54,115 bases of DNA from a virus, in IMG/VR virus record IMGVR_UViG_3300030419_000485, positions 1 through 54,115 of that record; one strand, 5' to 3'. A program made the position numbers and the translations under genes. The notes under the pieces are model-generated. The model saw only the letters and a program-made list of their open reading frames with translations, had not been told where the DNA came from and did not search any database. Below are positions 18,764 to 28,695 of this stretch, piece by piece; position 1 is the first letter of the stretch, and each line of letters begins with the position of its first letter.

Positions 18764-21700
18764 CTAAGAATTATGATACCTTGTAATGGGTTTAAATTTG
18801 CCCGTGAATTGCAAACTAGCAATGTTTAAGGGGTGTGGGTTTTCTGAGGAAATTGTTATTTTAACATCTTCCGCAAATCCAAGTATCGGGAATCTTTCCT
18901 GACGTTCAGAAATGTCCCCACTATTAGATCCTTTACCAATCCAATCTTCTTCCCATCTATCGTCTGTTGTGTTAAAGACAAAGTTATGAGTTTTCTTGGA
19001 TCTATTATTGACGTTTACTTCAACATCGAAAGCTTTAGAATTATAGGTTTGAATAACACCAGACCGAAGATTTAAAGTACCGGGAGTAATGTTATTAGCC
19101 TCATCTCTTAAATAGATAGGAGACAGGGTTACAGAGCTCTTAAACTTTCTACCTATAAAACGGACAGTTGATAGGTAAGGAACCATTGCCCCTGTTCCGT
19201 CAGGGTTTTCTGGAACATCATACGTATAATTTCCTGCTATATGGTATACGAAATAAAAGTCAGAATACGCATCGCCGCGCGTAATGTCCAAATACTCTCC
19301 CGAGTTAGTAACAATACAATCGTATACAGGCGGATGTCGAAATGTAGTATCCGTTCCATCGTCATTTTCAGCCTTTAAGTAAAAGGTCGTGCGATTTTCT
19401 TCTGGGTTATAAATAATAGAGCCCTGTAACATGCTAGGAGAGAAGTGAACCATGTCATCTAACCTAGGAATTTCAATATTATGTGGAGATAGGTTTAACC
19501 TACTAACCCACATCTCATGATACGAGCTAGCAACTGCCCTTCCTTTTGCTGAGTGAATCAAATAAAGATACTTACCCCACGACCTCATGTTATGTATTTG
19601 CACATGCCTATCTATATAAGAAAGACCATTATCATCATAAGGGCTTACTACTTGACCAAGTTCCCCGGTTGTCCAATCAAAGAAAGCATTCTGAACAACC
19701 TTTTCTCCGGAGATCTGATTTCGGTAGCAATATATTTTTGGTGGAATCCATTTATCACCCGCTTCGGATACCCTGCCTTTTTCCAAAGCAAACAGCATAG
19801 ATCCATAAGACGATGCTTCTGTATCATGAAGCTTATCTGGAAGATAATTAGGAACATGTTTTGAAACTTCAAAGGCTTGTTCTGTAGCTAAGTCTCTTTG
19901 TCCAAAGTAAATAAACAACTGACCCTTACTATAGAAGAATAAGTTATTATTCATTGATTGAGGAGATACCTCAGGCATCATAGGATAGAATGCTGTGGGA
20001 GCAAACTCCGCAGTCAGAGGAGAAATAACATTATTAGATCCAGTTAATTCATACTGAGTATTACCAGATGTACCCACAAAGAGGAAGTCCCTAAACGGAA
20101 CAAGGTGCGTAACTGGAGTATAGTTATTCGAAGAGATCCGAAGATCTAGTGGATCTGAATCTACAATATTGTCTACATTAGCAATAAAGAAGTTATCCCA
20201 ATCTCCGCTACGGGAAGCAACGATTGTATCCTCGTTTGCTAAGAACAGCCTATCTCTATAGTAAGCCATAGCGGTAATCTTACTTTCTTGTGGCTCATCT
20301 GTTGCAGGGTTAAAGAAGATACCGGGGCCGCGATTGCTTTCCTCATCTCCGTTCTCCCTTTGCTCCCAGTTAACAGGACCACCATAATATCTTAAGACAC
20401 CATCCGCATCAAACTCACTATACAATAATTGAGGCATCCGCCTGCTATCAAGCGTAGTCCTTGGGCCCGGAGTTCGGATCTTTTTAAGATACGGAGCTTT
20501 GTCCTTACGAACAATTCGATACCATCCCGGAGTATTTTGCTGGAAAGCTTGGCTTAGGTAAATAATTTTACCAGCACCGTTACGTTGCTTCCATTCAATA
20601 TCATCGTTTGTATCAGGAAAATCATCAGCATAAATAGACTCTAAAACCTTTTTGACAGCATCACCACCATTATAAGCTATTAGGTCTGTAGTATCCGGAG
20701 GGAATTGAATATCGGAAAAACTTTTAAAAGACTGTCCAAGTTCTATAAAATCTTGATTTGGATACACATAGTCTTCTACGGGAATAAACTGAGAAAAAGA
20801 TACATCTCCTACCATTTCCCAAGGACTGCCCTCAATAAATTTCCGCCAAAACTCAACGTTTCTTGGCGAATTGGGGAGTGGGAGGCCGTCTCCTTTGGTA
20901 ACAGCTACTCTTTCCCATCTTTCCCTATCTTGATGTGGCGGTAATGTAGAACCCATAGGATTATCTGCATCAGAAAGTAAAGCATTAGTTGGACCGGGTA
21001 GTTGATTGGTATCGATGTATTCTCTTACCTTCCAAATCCCAAATCTTGTTGGCTTACCTCCTATAACAATATCATCTGGATACGATTCTGTGCCAGCATA
21101 TTGTCCAAAAAAATCTTGCTCGTCATCGCTACCATCCATTTGATTGTTAGACCAAACATTAGTTATTTTATCTCCCATACTTCGACCAATCTTACCACTA
21201 GAGAAAGAGTTGGGAATAGTGGAGGCGGTATACTGCTGTAAGTTCCATGTTCTTGTTCCCCCAATATATCTGGAGGTACCCTCTATTGCCCCCGAGTCAG
21301 CAGTTGCATCGTTCTGACTAGTAATAGGTGTTCCATCATTATATTCGTTTAAGTTTTGTACCGTACTATTGATCCATACCCGAGAATTTGTAATAGAACC
21401 ATGAGCCTTTTGTTGTATGATAACCCTGCCTGCAAATTCCGAAGTATCATTTATACTTTTCTGATTGGCATAAGCAATTAGCGAAGAGTTTTGAACAAGG
21501 TTAATAGCCCTAGCAAACTCAGCAGCATCAGCGAATCCACTCGCTTTTTGAGCTTCGGAGTATCTCTCATCCCCATCATTCTTTCCACCGCCAGTCATGC
21601 CAGTAGCCAAAGCCATGGGATCCACATTTTTCCATTGCTGGTCTTTCCCCAAGGCACCAGTGTACGACCCCTGTTGTTCATTACCGTTGTTAGTTTGCTC

Positions 21701-23818
21701 GAGAGTTAAACAAGCACCGTTAAATGCAATTTTTCTTGTAGCGTTATAATTCGGGTGATCAAGAGAATACTCATTAGCGTTAGTCTTAAATTTCATATTG
21801 TAACGGGTACCAGCAGCTCCAGCTTCACGGTTTTGGTACACGCAAACAGAAAGATCCGTAGTACATACGGCACAAAGATAATTTCTATCAGCTCCTACAC
21901 CATCAGCAGTACCACCACCAGTTCTATGACCTACTTTACTATTTATAGCCCCAGCTAAAGCATGCATGCCATTCCATCTAGTAGCATACCAATCGATAAT
22001 AACATGCTTTACATTATTAATGCCATTATCTATTTCTCTTTGATTAAATTCTGTCCATGCCTGAAAGTTTACACCGGCTTCTCCACCTCCATCAGTATTG
22101 GTCTTAACCCCAAGCCAGTAGTATACCCACAAACCTCCATCATAAAGTAGAATATAATCCATTGATCCGCCACCATCAGCAACATACTTCCAACCCGGAC
22201 CAAGACCCCTATGATATCCGGAGGGAACCGGAACATCACCTGAAGCACTGCTTGACCAAGGTCTAGGATTATTAGCTGGGGTTACTCCGTTGGAATATCT
22301 GTGGCTTGCATAAAAATGAGCATCAGTAGCTGCTACTGAACTTATAAAGCCCATAGGATTAGCGTGTCCATACTTACCAGTATTAACAATTGTAGTTAAT
22401 CCGGGCTTGTTATCCCCCCACAGGGGGCCTACTCCGTGGGTTGGATAGCCTACTGCAATATCGGGCAGTGCTGGTAGTATTCTAGTACCTATAGATGTAT
22501 CTACCCAATCAGCTGCCTCATCCCCAAAGTATCCACTGTTTTCGTTTACCATTGCCTTTAGACGATTATAAGTACTAAAGTACGCTTCCCAATTTGCATC
22601 ATTACACCAAGAGCCGGTTCTAGTATTTTCCCCCATATTCATACCTTGCCAGATATAGTTTATAGATTGAACGCCGCCCAAGGGATCTATACCTCTAAGG
22701 GTAATTTGATTACCAAAATCTCTATTAGGGTAGTAACTTCCTAGGTTATCATCTGGATCAGGGTTATTCATTAAGGGTACAGAGTTATTAAAATCAATAA
22801 TAAGCTGACCTCCGGGATTCGATTCAACCAGCTCATACCACCATCTACCTCTACACTCTGAATAAGGATAAGTACCCTCACCATCAGGTGGTCCGCTATT
22901 TGGTATACCATCATCAATAGGATCGCCTAAATCAATAACTTGGCTGTTCCACACATAATCTTGGTACTCGGACCAGATTTCGGCTTTACCTTCACGATCA
23001 ACAGCAGACGCTGTGAGATAGGTGATATCAGCACCCTTAAAATCAACACTATAGTGCTCATTTGCCGGATACATAGATCCATCATACTTTTTCAGATACT
23101 CATCTTCAGTATTACGCCATAGATCTGTGTCACCAAATTTTTCTAAGCTTCCCTTATGTGTAGTAAACCCAGCTTCTACTTCTTTATTAAGGATAAGCGT
23201 GGACGATCCGATGTTTACCGTTTCCAATCTTTCCATAGCTGGAATTGGATTGGGGTTAAGTTCACCGTAGTTATAAGTACCTCCGTACTGAAGATATTCA
23301 TATGTCTTCCAGTCCATATTACTCCAACCAGCCTGCGGGCTATTAGGATCTGCACCTGTTGGAATTATAGTTACATCGACAGAACCAATGTTATCTTTTT
23401 GTGTTGGATCATCAGTTTCTACAAATTTATAAGCCTTAAAAGCCTCTTCAGGTACTTCAAAATATGATTCATCGGGATCCACGCCGGATGGAGGGGGAAG
23501 GACTTCTAGATACTCTACTTCCATACCAGTATCAATTACCAATAAGATACTAGTTTTAGCATCCACTGTTAGCCAACTAAAGTAGACTTGATCTATACCT
23601 CCCGGTGAAGAGTTGATGCTTAGACCGCCAATATTGGCAACCATTTCAGTACCATTTCTTTTATCTAAAGAAGATTGGGTGGTGCAGAAAAAGTTAGTCA
23701 AAGCGTCACACTCAGTGGGCAGCCTTTTTGATGGAATCTGCCGACCAACGCCACCGCTAAGGGTAAAGATGGGTATTTTTACTGGGAAATATGATTGTGC
23801 TCTAGTTGCTCTAGCCAT
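18764..23818 (-). CDS. Tail tubular protein B (T7 gp12-like) with very large insertion
   Basis: The ATG at 23818 has GGAG eight bases upstream and overlaps the end of tail tubular A by eight bases; the longer frame upstream has no such support. The product is 1684 residues, about twice T7 gp12 (794). The N-terminus has the gp12-type segment GGVGRQIPSKRLPTECDALTN. The gp12 core resumes near residue 1165 with a region rich in AYYRDRLF, ASRSGDWDNF and DSDPLD motifs. Between about 300 and 1000 lies an Asn/Gly/Trp/Tyr-rich insertion without a recognised family. The protein forms the tail nozzle. The insertion may decorate it or bind host or spike proteins. Confidence 0.9.
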   Translation of the reverse strand: MARATRAQSYFPVKIPIFTLSGGVGRQIPSKRLPTECDALTNFFCTTQSSLDKRNGTEMVANIGGLSINSSPGGIDQVYFSWLTVDAKTSILLVIDTGMEVEYLEVLPPPSGVDPDESYFEVPEEAFKAYKFVETDDPTQKDNIGSVDVTIIPTGADPNSPQAGWSNMDWKTYEYLQYGGTYNYGELNPNPIPAMERLETVNIGSSTLILNKEVEAGFTTHKGSLEKFGDTDLWRNTEDEYLKKYDGSMYPANEHYSVDFKGADITYLTASAVDREGKAEIWSEYQDYVWNSQVIDLGDPIDDGIPNSGPPDGEGTYPYSECRGRWWYELVESNPGGQLIIDFNNSVPLMNNPDPDDNLGSYYPNRDFGNQITLRGIDPLGGVQSINYIWQGMNMGENTRTGSWCNDANWEAYFSTYNRLKAMVNENSGYFGDEAADWVDTSIGTRILPALPDIAVGYPTHGVGPLWGDNKPGLTTIVNTGKYGHANPMGFISSVAATDAHFYASHRYSNGVTPANNPRPWSSSASGDVPVPSGYHRGLGPGWKYVADGGGSMDYILLYDGGLWVYYWLGVKTNTDGGGEAGVNFQAWTEFNQREIDNGINNVKHVIIDWYATRWNGMHALAGAINSKVGHRTGGGTADGVGADRNYLCAVCTTDLSVCVYQNREAGAAGTRYNMKFKTNANEYSLDHPNYNATRKIAFNGACLTLEQTNNGNEQQGSYTGALGKDQQWKNVDPMALATGMTGGGKNDGDERYSEAQKASGFADAAEFARAINLVQNSSLIAYANQKSINDTSEFAGRVIIQQKAHGSITNSRVWINSTVQNLNEYNDGTPITSQNDATADSGAIEGTSRYIGGTRTWNLQQYTASTIPNSFSSGKIGRSMGDKITNVWSNNQMDGSDDEQDFFGQYAGTESYPDDIVIGGKPTRFGIWKVREYIDTNQLPGPTNALLSDADNPMGSTLPPHQDRERWERVAVTKGDGLPLPNSPRNVEFWRKFIEGSPWEMVGDVSFSQFIPVEDYVYPNQDFIELGQSFKSFSDIQFPPDTTDLIAYNGGDAVKKVLESIYADDFPDTNDDIEWKQRNGAGKIIYLSQAFQQNTPGWYRIVRKDKAPYLKKIRTPGPRTTLDSRRMPQLLYSEFDADGVLRYYGGPVNWEQRENGDEESNRGPGIFFNPATDEPQESKITAMAYYRDRLFLANEDTIVASRSGDWDNFFIANVDNIVDSDPLDLRISSNNYTPVTHLVPFRDFLFVGTSGNTQYELTGSNNVISPLTAEFAPTAFYPMMPEVSPQSMNNNLFFYSKGQLFIYFGQRDLATEQAFEVSKHVPNYLPDKLHDTEASSYGSMLFALEKGRVSEAGDKWIPPKIYCYRNQISGEKVVQNAFFDWTTGELGQVVSPYDDNGLSYIDRHVQIHNMRSWGKYLYLIHSAKGRAVASSYHEMWVSRLNLSPHNIEIPRLDDMVHFSPSMLQGSIIYNPEENRTTFYLKAENDDGTDTTFRHPPVYDCIVTNSGEYLDITRGDAYSDFYFVYHIAGNYTYDVPENPDGTGAMVPYLSTVRFIGRKFKSSVTLSPIYLRDEANNITPGTLNLRSGVIQTYNSKAFDVEVNVNNRSKKTHNFVFNTTDDRWEEDWIGKGSNSGDISERQERFPILGFAEDVKITISSENPHPLNIASLQFTGKFKPITRYHNS

Positions 23819-24482
23819 TCCACGTTCTCCAATATCTGAATCTATCGGGGTCATTATAAGAACCACTTCTATTATGTATTGCCCTAAGCTTAGGAGTGCC
23901 TGATCCAAAAACTGTTCTTCGTTTATCATCAACATCGGCATTCTTGCCCTTAGCTGTATACAGAACCTCAAGTTCCTGTAGATATCGATCCGACTGCACA
24001 TCTCCTTGGACAATCATTTGATATTGACGAGCAGCCTGAGCCATAATAGCCCTCTGAACCACAGTATCCATATCCTTCCAAGCAATCTTAATAACCATTT
24101 CCACCCAATAGTCTACATTTTCCTTCCAAATATCTGTTTGGTCGGTAACATTAAACAAAAACTGAGTAGATCCATTGGTATCGTTAGTGGATCTTGCAAC
24201 GCCGATGATTCTATACCCATCATCATTATCATGATCTGATATTAACTCGCCAGAAAGGACATTTGATCCCAATTGAATCTGTCCCGGCTCACTAATATTA
24301 TATTTTTTATTATATTTATTATTAGCAAGGCCACGGAACTGGTAATCCGTAAGCATTCTATCAAGGACACCTCGACAAACGCCGGTATCAATACCGCCAA
24401 GATCATCAAGATTATCTACCGTGGATTCACCTGCCATCAAAAGCATGTGATTAATAGCATCAAGCTTAGATATCATACCCAT
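23811..24482 (-). CDS. Tail tubular protein A (T7 gp11-like)
   Basis: A 223-residue protein preceded by AGGAGG seven bases before its ATG. The N-terminus (KLDAINHMLLMAGES) and the central WVEMVIKIAWKDMDTVVQRAIMA segment, followed by an ARQYQ helix, are typical of gp11-type adaptor proteins, which join the portal to the tail nozzle. It lies directly after the capsid terminator and before tail tubular B, as in T7. Length matches the family (about 196-225 aa). Confidence 0.9.
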   Translation of the reverse strand: MGMISKLDAINHMLLMAGESTVDNLDDLGGIDTGVCRGVLDRMLTDYQFRGLANNKYNKKYNISEPGQIQLGSNVLSGELISDHDNDDGYRIIGVARSTNDTNGSTQFLFNVTDQTDIWKENVDYWVEMVIKIAWKDMDTVVQRAIMAQAARQYQMIVQGDVQSDRYLQELEVLYTAKGKNADVDDKRRTVFGSGTPKLRAIHNRSGSYNDPDRFRYWRTWNG

Positions 24483-24510
24483 GGTAGTCCTCCTGTAGTT
24501 AAGGGTTAAT

Positions 24511-24540
24511 CCTCCCTAGGCCCGTTAAGACCTAGGGAGG
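24511..24540 (-). terminator. Hairpin terminator after major capsid gene (T7 T-phi position)
   Basis: A perfect 10-bp inverted repeat (CCTCCCTAGG / CCTAGGGAGG) encloses a 10-base loop. It lies 42 bases beyond the capsid stop and 28 bases before the tail tubular A start. The downstream bases on the minus strand are only moderately T-rich. T7 has its main late terminator between genes 10 and 11, exactly this position. Confidence 0.8.
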
Positions 24541-24581
24541 TGGTGTTCGGTACGTAGAATAATACTACGCTAAGAACAAGA

Positions 24582-25841
24582 TCAGCCAGCCTCATACTCA
24601 CCGATGCCGGTATCACAGTGAGCAGCCGTAGCATGCTCAGAACGCTGGTTCCAATCCGTGTGATTGACCTGCTTGGTCGTAATGATAGCTGCACACTCAG
24701 GACGCAGAACGCCCGTACCGCTCATCATCGACGCAACAGTGAACGTGGTGTTACGGCGGATATCATCAACCGTATCAACCTTCAGGCCTTGCAGACGAAT
24801 ACCTGCAATGGCATCTGGAGTCCACATAACAGCACGAATACCACGGATCTGATCCGCAGCGTCATCGCCAGAATCACCCAAACTGAAGTCTAAGTTGTAC
24901 TTAGCCTCACCGAGATCAGTACCACTGCCGCTATCATACTTATCACGAAGCTGATCAGAACCATGATTGGTCTTGATGATGGTACAACCCATGTACTCAA
25001 GACTATCATGCATCTGACCCATGCCTTGTGTGAATGGCGAACCAAGACCACCGGCCTGAGCAACACCACCAAACATTGGCTGGGCATCCTTAGCATCAGA
25101 CGCAGTGCGAGCCACGCCAAGCGCACGGATGTCCATGAAGCAAGCGGGGCTCACTGCCATGTACAAGTTACCGTAAGGGATGTTATTCTCCTGAAGGAAG
25201 ACAATATAGTCTTCGATCTTTGACAGAGCAGTCAACGCACCAGCAGCACGCTGATCTGCGGTAGCACCAGAAGCACCCCAGTTAAGAATATTGTCACCAT
25301 CGCCATCTAACGAACCATAAAGAGCACTGTCCAAGTTCATCGAGGGACGGGGATCAGCACCAATTTGGCTCGTCATAGCCGCACGGCAAAGATAAGAATA
25401 AAGCTGCTTGTCTCTGGTGTTAGCCAAAGTCAATGCAGCCTGACGTGCGAGCTCTGAACGATACTCCCACTGCGTGAGCATAAGGTCGATGTTATCAACC
25501 TCGAAGTGAGCGGCCATAGGACGCTTGTCAAGGGTAACCTTGAACGTCGTTGCAGTGGAGTTCTCACCACCGATAAGCTCTTCACCAGCAGCCCACGTAG
25601 GCTTCAGTGACACGGTACCCGTGATGGGGAATTCCATCGTGGTGCCGCTAGAGATCGTCTTAGTTCCGACAAGTCCTTCAAACATGTTGTACTCGTCGTA
25701 TGCATTAATTACTTCGCCAGCCCAAATCGGAAGCCAAAGCTTACCGGGTGGGTTGGCACCACTGGCTGCATTGCCAGTATTACTTCTATAAACCAGATTA
25801 TCTTGTGCGATATCCAGTCCTTGATTACTACCATATGCCAT
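24582..25841 (-). CDS. Major capsid protein (T7 gp10-like)
   Basis: A 419-residue protein with AAAGGAG nine bases before the ATG. It has a HK97/T7-type capsid layout: an N-terminal arm, a segment on membrane/matrix-like beta strands (WAAGEELIGGENSTA region), then helices with DIDLMLTQWEYRSELARQ-like content, and a C-terminal beta domain. It is preceded by the scaffold and a 182-base leader and followed by a strong hairpin, a layout that favours high expression. Its codon use is visibly more GC-rich than its neighbours', as expected for a highly translated gene. It forms the T=7 icosahedral shell. Confidence 0.93.
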   Translation of the reverse strand: MAYGSNQGLDIAQDNLVYRSNTGNAASGANPPGKLWLPIWAGEVINAYDEYNMFEGLVGTKTISSGTTMEFPITGTVSLKPTWAAGEELIGGENSTATTFKVTLDKRPMAAHFEVDNIDLMLTQWEYRSELARQAALTLANTRDKQLYSYLCRAAMTSQIGADPRPSMNLDSALYGSLDGDGDNILNWGASGATADQRAAGALTALSKIEDYIVFLQENNIPYGNLYMAVSPACFMDIRALGVARTASDAKDAQPMFGGVAQAGGLGSPFTQGMGQMHDSLEYMGCTIIKTNHGSDQLRDKYDSGSGTDLGEAKYNLDFSLGDSGDDAADQIRGIRAVMWTPDAIAGIRLQGLKVDTVDDIRRNTTFTVASMMSGTGVLRPECAAIITTKQVNHTDWNQRSEHATAAHCDTGIGEYEAG

Positions 25842-26023
25842 GGTTATTTCTCCTTTAAAAGAAATGTAAAACTATTAATTAAAAAGCGGAATTAATTTTT
25901 AGTTTCGATTGTTCCTTGTGGAGTCTCATACTAATGGCTCAGGATAGTTCTGACATTACCTTGCCCTTTATCCAAAGGGGAGGCGTGGTCAACTTAATCA
26001 GTTGCCTGTGGGTCCGCGAAACC
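25842..26023 (-). promoter_or_regulatory. Leader of the capsid gene, likely late promoter region
   Basis: These 182 bases hold no ORF. They contain a small hairpin (CCCTTT/AAAGGG with GGAT loop, about 25963-25980), an AT-rich stretch (25870-25910) and the capsid SD. This is the longest non-coding gap in the late region. A phage-polymerase promoter is expected just upstream of the capsid gene in T7-like phages. No copy of the T7 consensus is present, and I cannot point to the promoter itself. Confidence 0.45.
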
Positions 26024-26977
26024 CTAGTGTGGTAGACCGTTCCAGTCTGTGATAGACATTCTTTGCTCTACCATTTGCCTAAACTTAGGCTCTAAAGAAA
26101 ACTTAGGATCGTTTCTTTCAGCCTTAAACTCCCGAGAGTTTGCGTATGGCTTAATACCAGTCTCGCTGGCAGCCACTTGCTTTAGCTGTGGATTTTGCGC
26201 AGGTTCCGCAGCCTTCTGGGAGGTTACAGCTTGGTCATACATAGATGATAATCCACGAAGGGTCACCTCATATGACGGCGAAGCCAATCCTATGTTTATC
26301 ATTTGAAGATCTTCAGCAGTCAAAGACTGTGAAGCCCAATCAAAAATCTGTTGTAGTCTCTGCTGTCCCCCAACTACGTTGGAAGCCTTAGCAAAGTTCT
26401 CACGAAGCCTAGCCTTCTGGCCAGACACATAATCATCAATCATTTTTTCAGTAAAACCAGTCTTCGTCTTAATCTCGTTTCTAGTCTCTTCTGAAATCTC
26501 TCCAGTAGAAGCCATTTCCATAGCCCAAGCTTCATAAGTTTCTTGGGTTACTCCAATATTAGCAGCCTCTACTGCATTAGCCTCTTCTTGTACCTGTTTC
26601 TGGATACGAAGTTCTGGGCTATCTGAGGTAATAAGCTGTTCTGGTTCAGCAACAACTTCCGGCTGAGTTTCTTCAGGCGGTGGTGCAGAACCCTGTTGAG
26701 CGTATTGCTCCTTAAGTGCCGCAATTTCTTGTTGGCCTCTTGTATAATTAGCCTGTGCTTCCTTAAGACTAGAGAACCAAGCCTCTGCATCCTTAAAGTT
26801 TTCAGGAATGGGTTGACCTGTATGCTCTACATAAGTCTTAAATGCTTTCTTTTCCGCTTCTTCCTGAGCGTTTTCAACTGCCCCTGTTGGGAAAGTAACT
26901 GAAGCCGCATCAGGCTTTTGCGCTTCGATGTTAAGCTGAGTCCCGTCAGAGGATTGTTCAACTTGTTCATTAGACAT
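26024..26977 (-). CDS. Capsid assembly scaffolding protein (T7 gp9-like)
   Basis: A 317-residue, highly charged, Glu/Gln/Ala-rich helical protein with AAGGAG nine bases upstream. It has a Pro/Glu-rich linker (about residues 98-115) and a basic C-terminal region (KFSLEPKFRQMVEQRM), the part that contacts capsid subunits in this family. It lies immediately before the major capsid gene, as in T7. It guides procapsid assembly and leaves before or during packaging. Confidence 0.85.
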   Translation of the reverse strand: MSNEQVEQSSDGTQLNIEAQKPDAASVTFPTGAVENAQEEAEKKAFKTYVEHTGQPIPENFKDAEAWFSSLKEAQANYTRGQQEIAALKEQYAQQGSAPPPEETQPEVVAEPEQLITSDSPELRIQKQVQEEANAVEAANIGVTQETYEAWAMEMASTGEISEETRNEIKTKTGFTEKMIDDYVSGQKARLRENFAKASNVVGGQQRLQQIFDWASQSLTAEDLQMINIGLASPSYEVTLRGLSSMYDQAVTSQKAAEPAQNPQLKQVAASETGIKPYANSREFKAERNDPKFSLEPKFRQMVEQRMSITDWNGLPH

Positions 26978-26991
26978 AAATCACAAACTCC

Positions 26992-28695
26992 TTATGTTGT
27001 ATAATTCTTAGTAACCGCAGCAGTTTTTGCATCTCGGTTATCTATTTTACTTTTTAAATTGATAGAAGACGCAGAGATAGCTTCCTTAGGAGCGTCTGCT
27101 CTTTTAGGATTGTCTTTGTAAGGGTGATCGGACTCTAGCTTACCTGTTAAGCCATACTTATGTGCGAGATATCCTTCGATGTCTTGTCGTTCCGTATCAC
27201 TCATACTAGTCTTGGCCCACATAAATTCATATAGAATACCGTCCCAAAACTCATTCATTTGACTATATGTGATACCTCCGAGTCCTTTCGTTGACGGTTC
27301 TGTAGCCCCAAACAGAACATCCCTATCGTTGGTTACACTCCCGGTTGCATCCGCAGACTCATTGACTACCTCAACTCCGTTCACCCACATCTTAACAGTA
27401 ATGCTGCTTCGTAAGAAACAAACAATAAACAAACCATCAGCAGATGCAATTGCGGTATCTTCGTGTGTCTTACCAGCTAGTCTGAGTACGAATTTATAAT
27501 CACTAGAATCGTCCACCCCAAGCTCAACTCCTTCGTCCCCTCCTTTTGAGAATATAACATAATGCCCCCCACTGTTTGTTGTACCCTTAGCATTAACTAC
27601 AACAGCACCAAATAAGTTACTTGATGGCACCCCACCCCCAACTCCACAATCAAAGTCTGAACCTACAGACGAGTCAGGAATACTAAGATAGTCCGGTAAA
27701 GTAGTTCCCCCACTAAACTGAATTCCCTTGTGTCCATTTAGGGTAGCACTAAAAGTAGGAATCCTATTATCATCTATATTTTGCTCGGCATTATAAGACC
27801 CTAGCCTATCTTCAGCCCTATATATCTTATCCTCAGCCCCACTATCAGTGTAGGTTATAATAAGTTTTGGCCTATCAGCAGCAGTACTATCATTAGAAGA
27901 GTTGTATCTCATACGACGATTGCCGCTTAATGTTCCAGCCATAGTTAATTCGTATGCTGAACCAATTAGAATCCGAAGAGCACCACTCCTATTATCTATA
28001 GCATCTTGACAAAGCTCAACAAACTCAGAATTGTTGATTGTTAAATTTCCCCCACTTGTAGTAGTATTGCTAACGATATCAGTAGAGTAATCTCCACCAG
28101 CAGAAGACCAAGAATTTGAACCATCATAATCATTCCAAGTTGCGGATTCTGTAAAAGACTCTTGTGTAATTCTTAGAACCCTAACTGTAATTGAATCATC
28201 TACTTCATCTGTATGTTCGGTAAGTGTTAAAGAAGCTGAAGTAATAACAGCAGTAGCTGGTAATTCAGTTAAATCCCAATACATGGCTGTTCTTACTCGT
28301 GTCCCCCCTTTGTTCCCAATTTGGATTACAGAACCCGTAGCAAAACTGCTGTCAGAAAGACCTGCGTGAAACATAGTATCTATAGCAGATGACTCATCAG
28401 GCTGTTCTGTTTCAGTTGTACTACTAGTGGCAGATAACGGATGAAAATACTCTGGTTGATACCAACAACTTAAGGATAAATCCGAAGGAGTCCACACTGG
28501 ACCTAAGTTAATATCCCATTTAGTATCCCAGTCTTCGGGTACACGATAGTTTCGGTTTTCCAATAAGTTTTCACGAAGAGATAAACAATATTTTCTAGTA
28601 CCCCGGCCAATCATTTGGTTGTGATTTATCTTTACACACGAACTATCGTCAGTACCTATAATTTCTATTCTTCTTATTGGAGTTCCCCTAAACAT
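26992..28695 (-). CDS. DNRLRE-type plus concanavalin A/LamG-type structural protein (567 aa)
   Basis: The start overlaps the preceding stop (TAGATG). Residues about 95-280 resemble a DNRLRE-type beta domain (SFATGSVIQIGN, TAMYWDLTELPA, ASLTLTEH and RPKLIITYTD strands). Residues about 310-520 form a lectin/LamG-like jelly roll ending in a conserved EGYLAHKYGLTG helix followed by an HPY motif, often found in phage carbohydrate-binding appendages. It sits among the head genes, between portal and scaffold, where T7 has no counterpart. A virion-surface decoration or adhesin is likely; the ligand is unknown. Confidence 0.75.
   Translation of the reverse strand: MFRGTPIRRIEIIGTDDSSCVKINHNQMIGRGTRKYCLSLRENLLENRNYRVPEDWDTKWDINLGPVWTPSDLSLSCWYQPEYFHPLSATSSTTETEQPDESSAIDTMFHAGLSDSSFATGSVIQIGNKGGTRVRTAMYWDLTELPATAVITSASLTLTEHTDEVDDSITVRVLRITQESFTESATWNDYDGSNSWSSAGGDYSTDIVSNTTTSGGNLTINNSEFVELCQDAIDNRSGALRILIGSAYELTMAGTLSGNRRMRYNSSNDSTAADRPKLIITYTDSGAEDKIYRAEDRLGSYNAEQNIDDNRIPTFSATLNGHKGIQFSGGTTLPDYLSIPDSSVGSDFDCGVGGGVPSSNLFGAVVVNAKGTTNSGGHYVIFSKGGDEGVELGVDDSSDYKFVLRLAGKTHEDTAIASADGLFIVCFLRSSITVKMWVNGVEVVNESADATGSVTNDRDVLFGATEPSTKGLGGITYSQMNEFWDGILYEFMWAKTSMSDTERQDIEGYLAHKYGLTGKLESDHPYKDNPKRADAPKEAISASSINLKSKIDNRDAKTAAVTKNYTT

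Noticed and set aside
25842-26023. A canonical T7-type promoter before the capsid gene
   Set aside because: No stretch resembles the T7 consensus closely, and no motif from this gap recurs in other gaps by eye.
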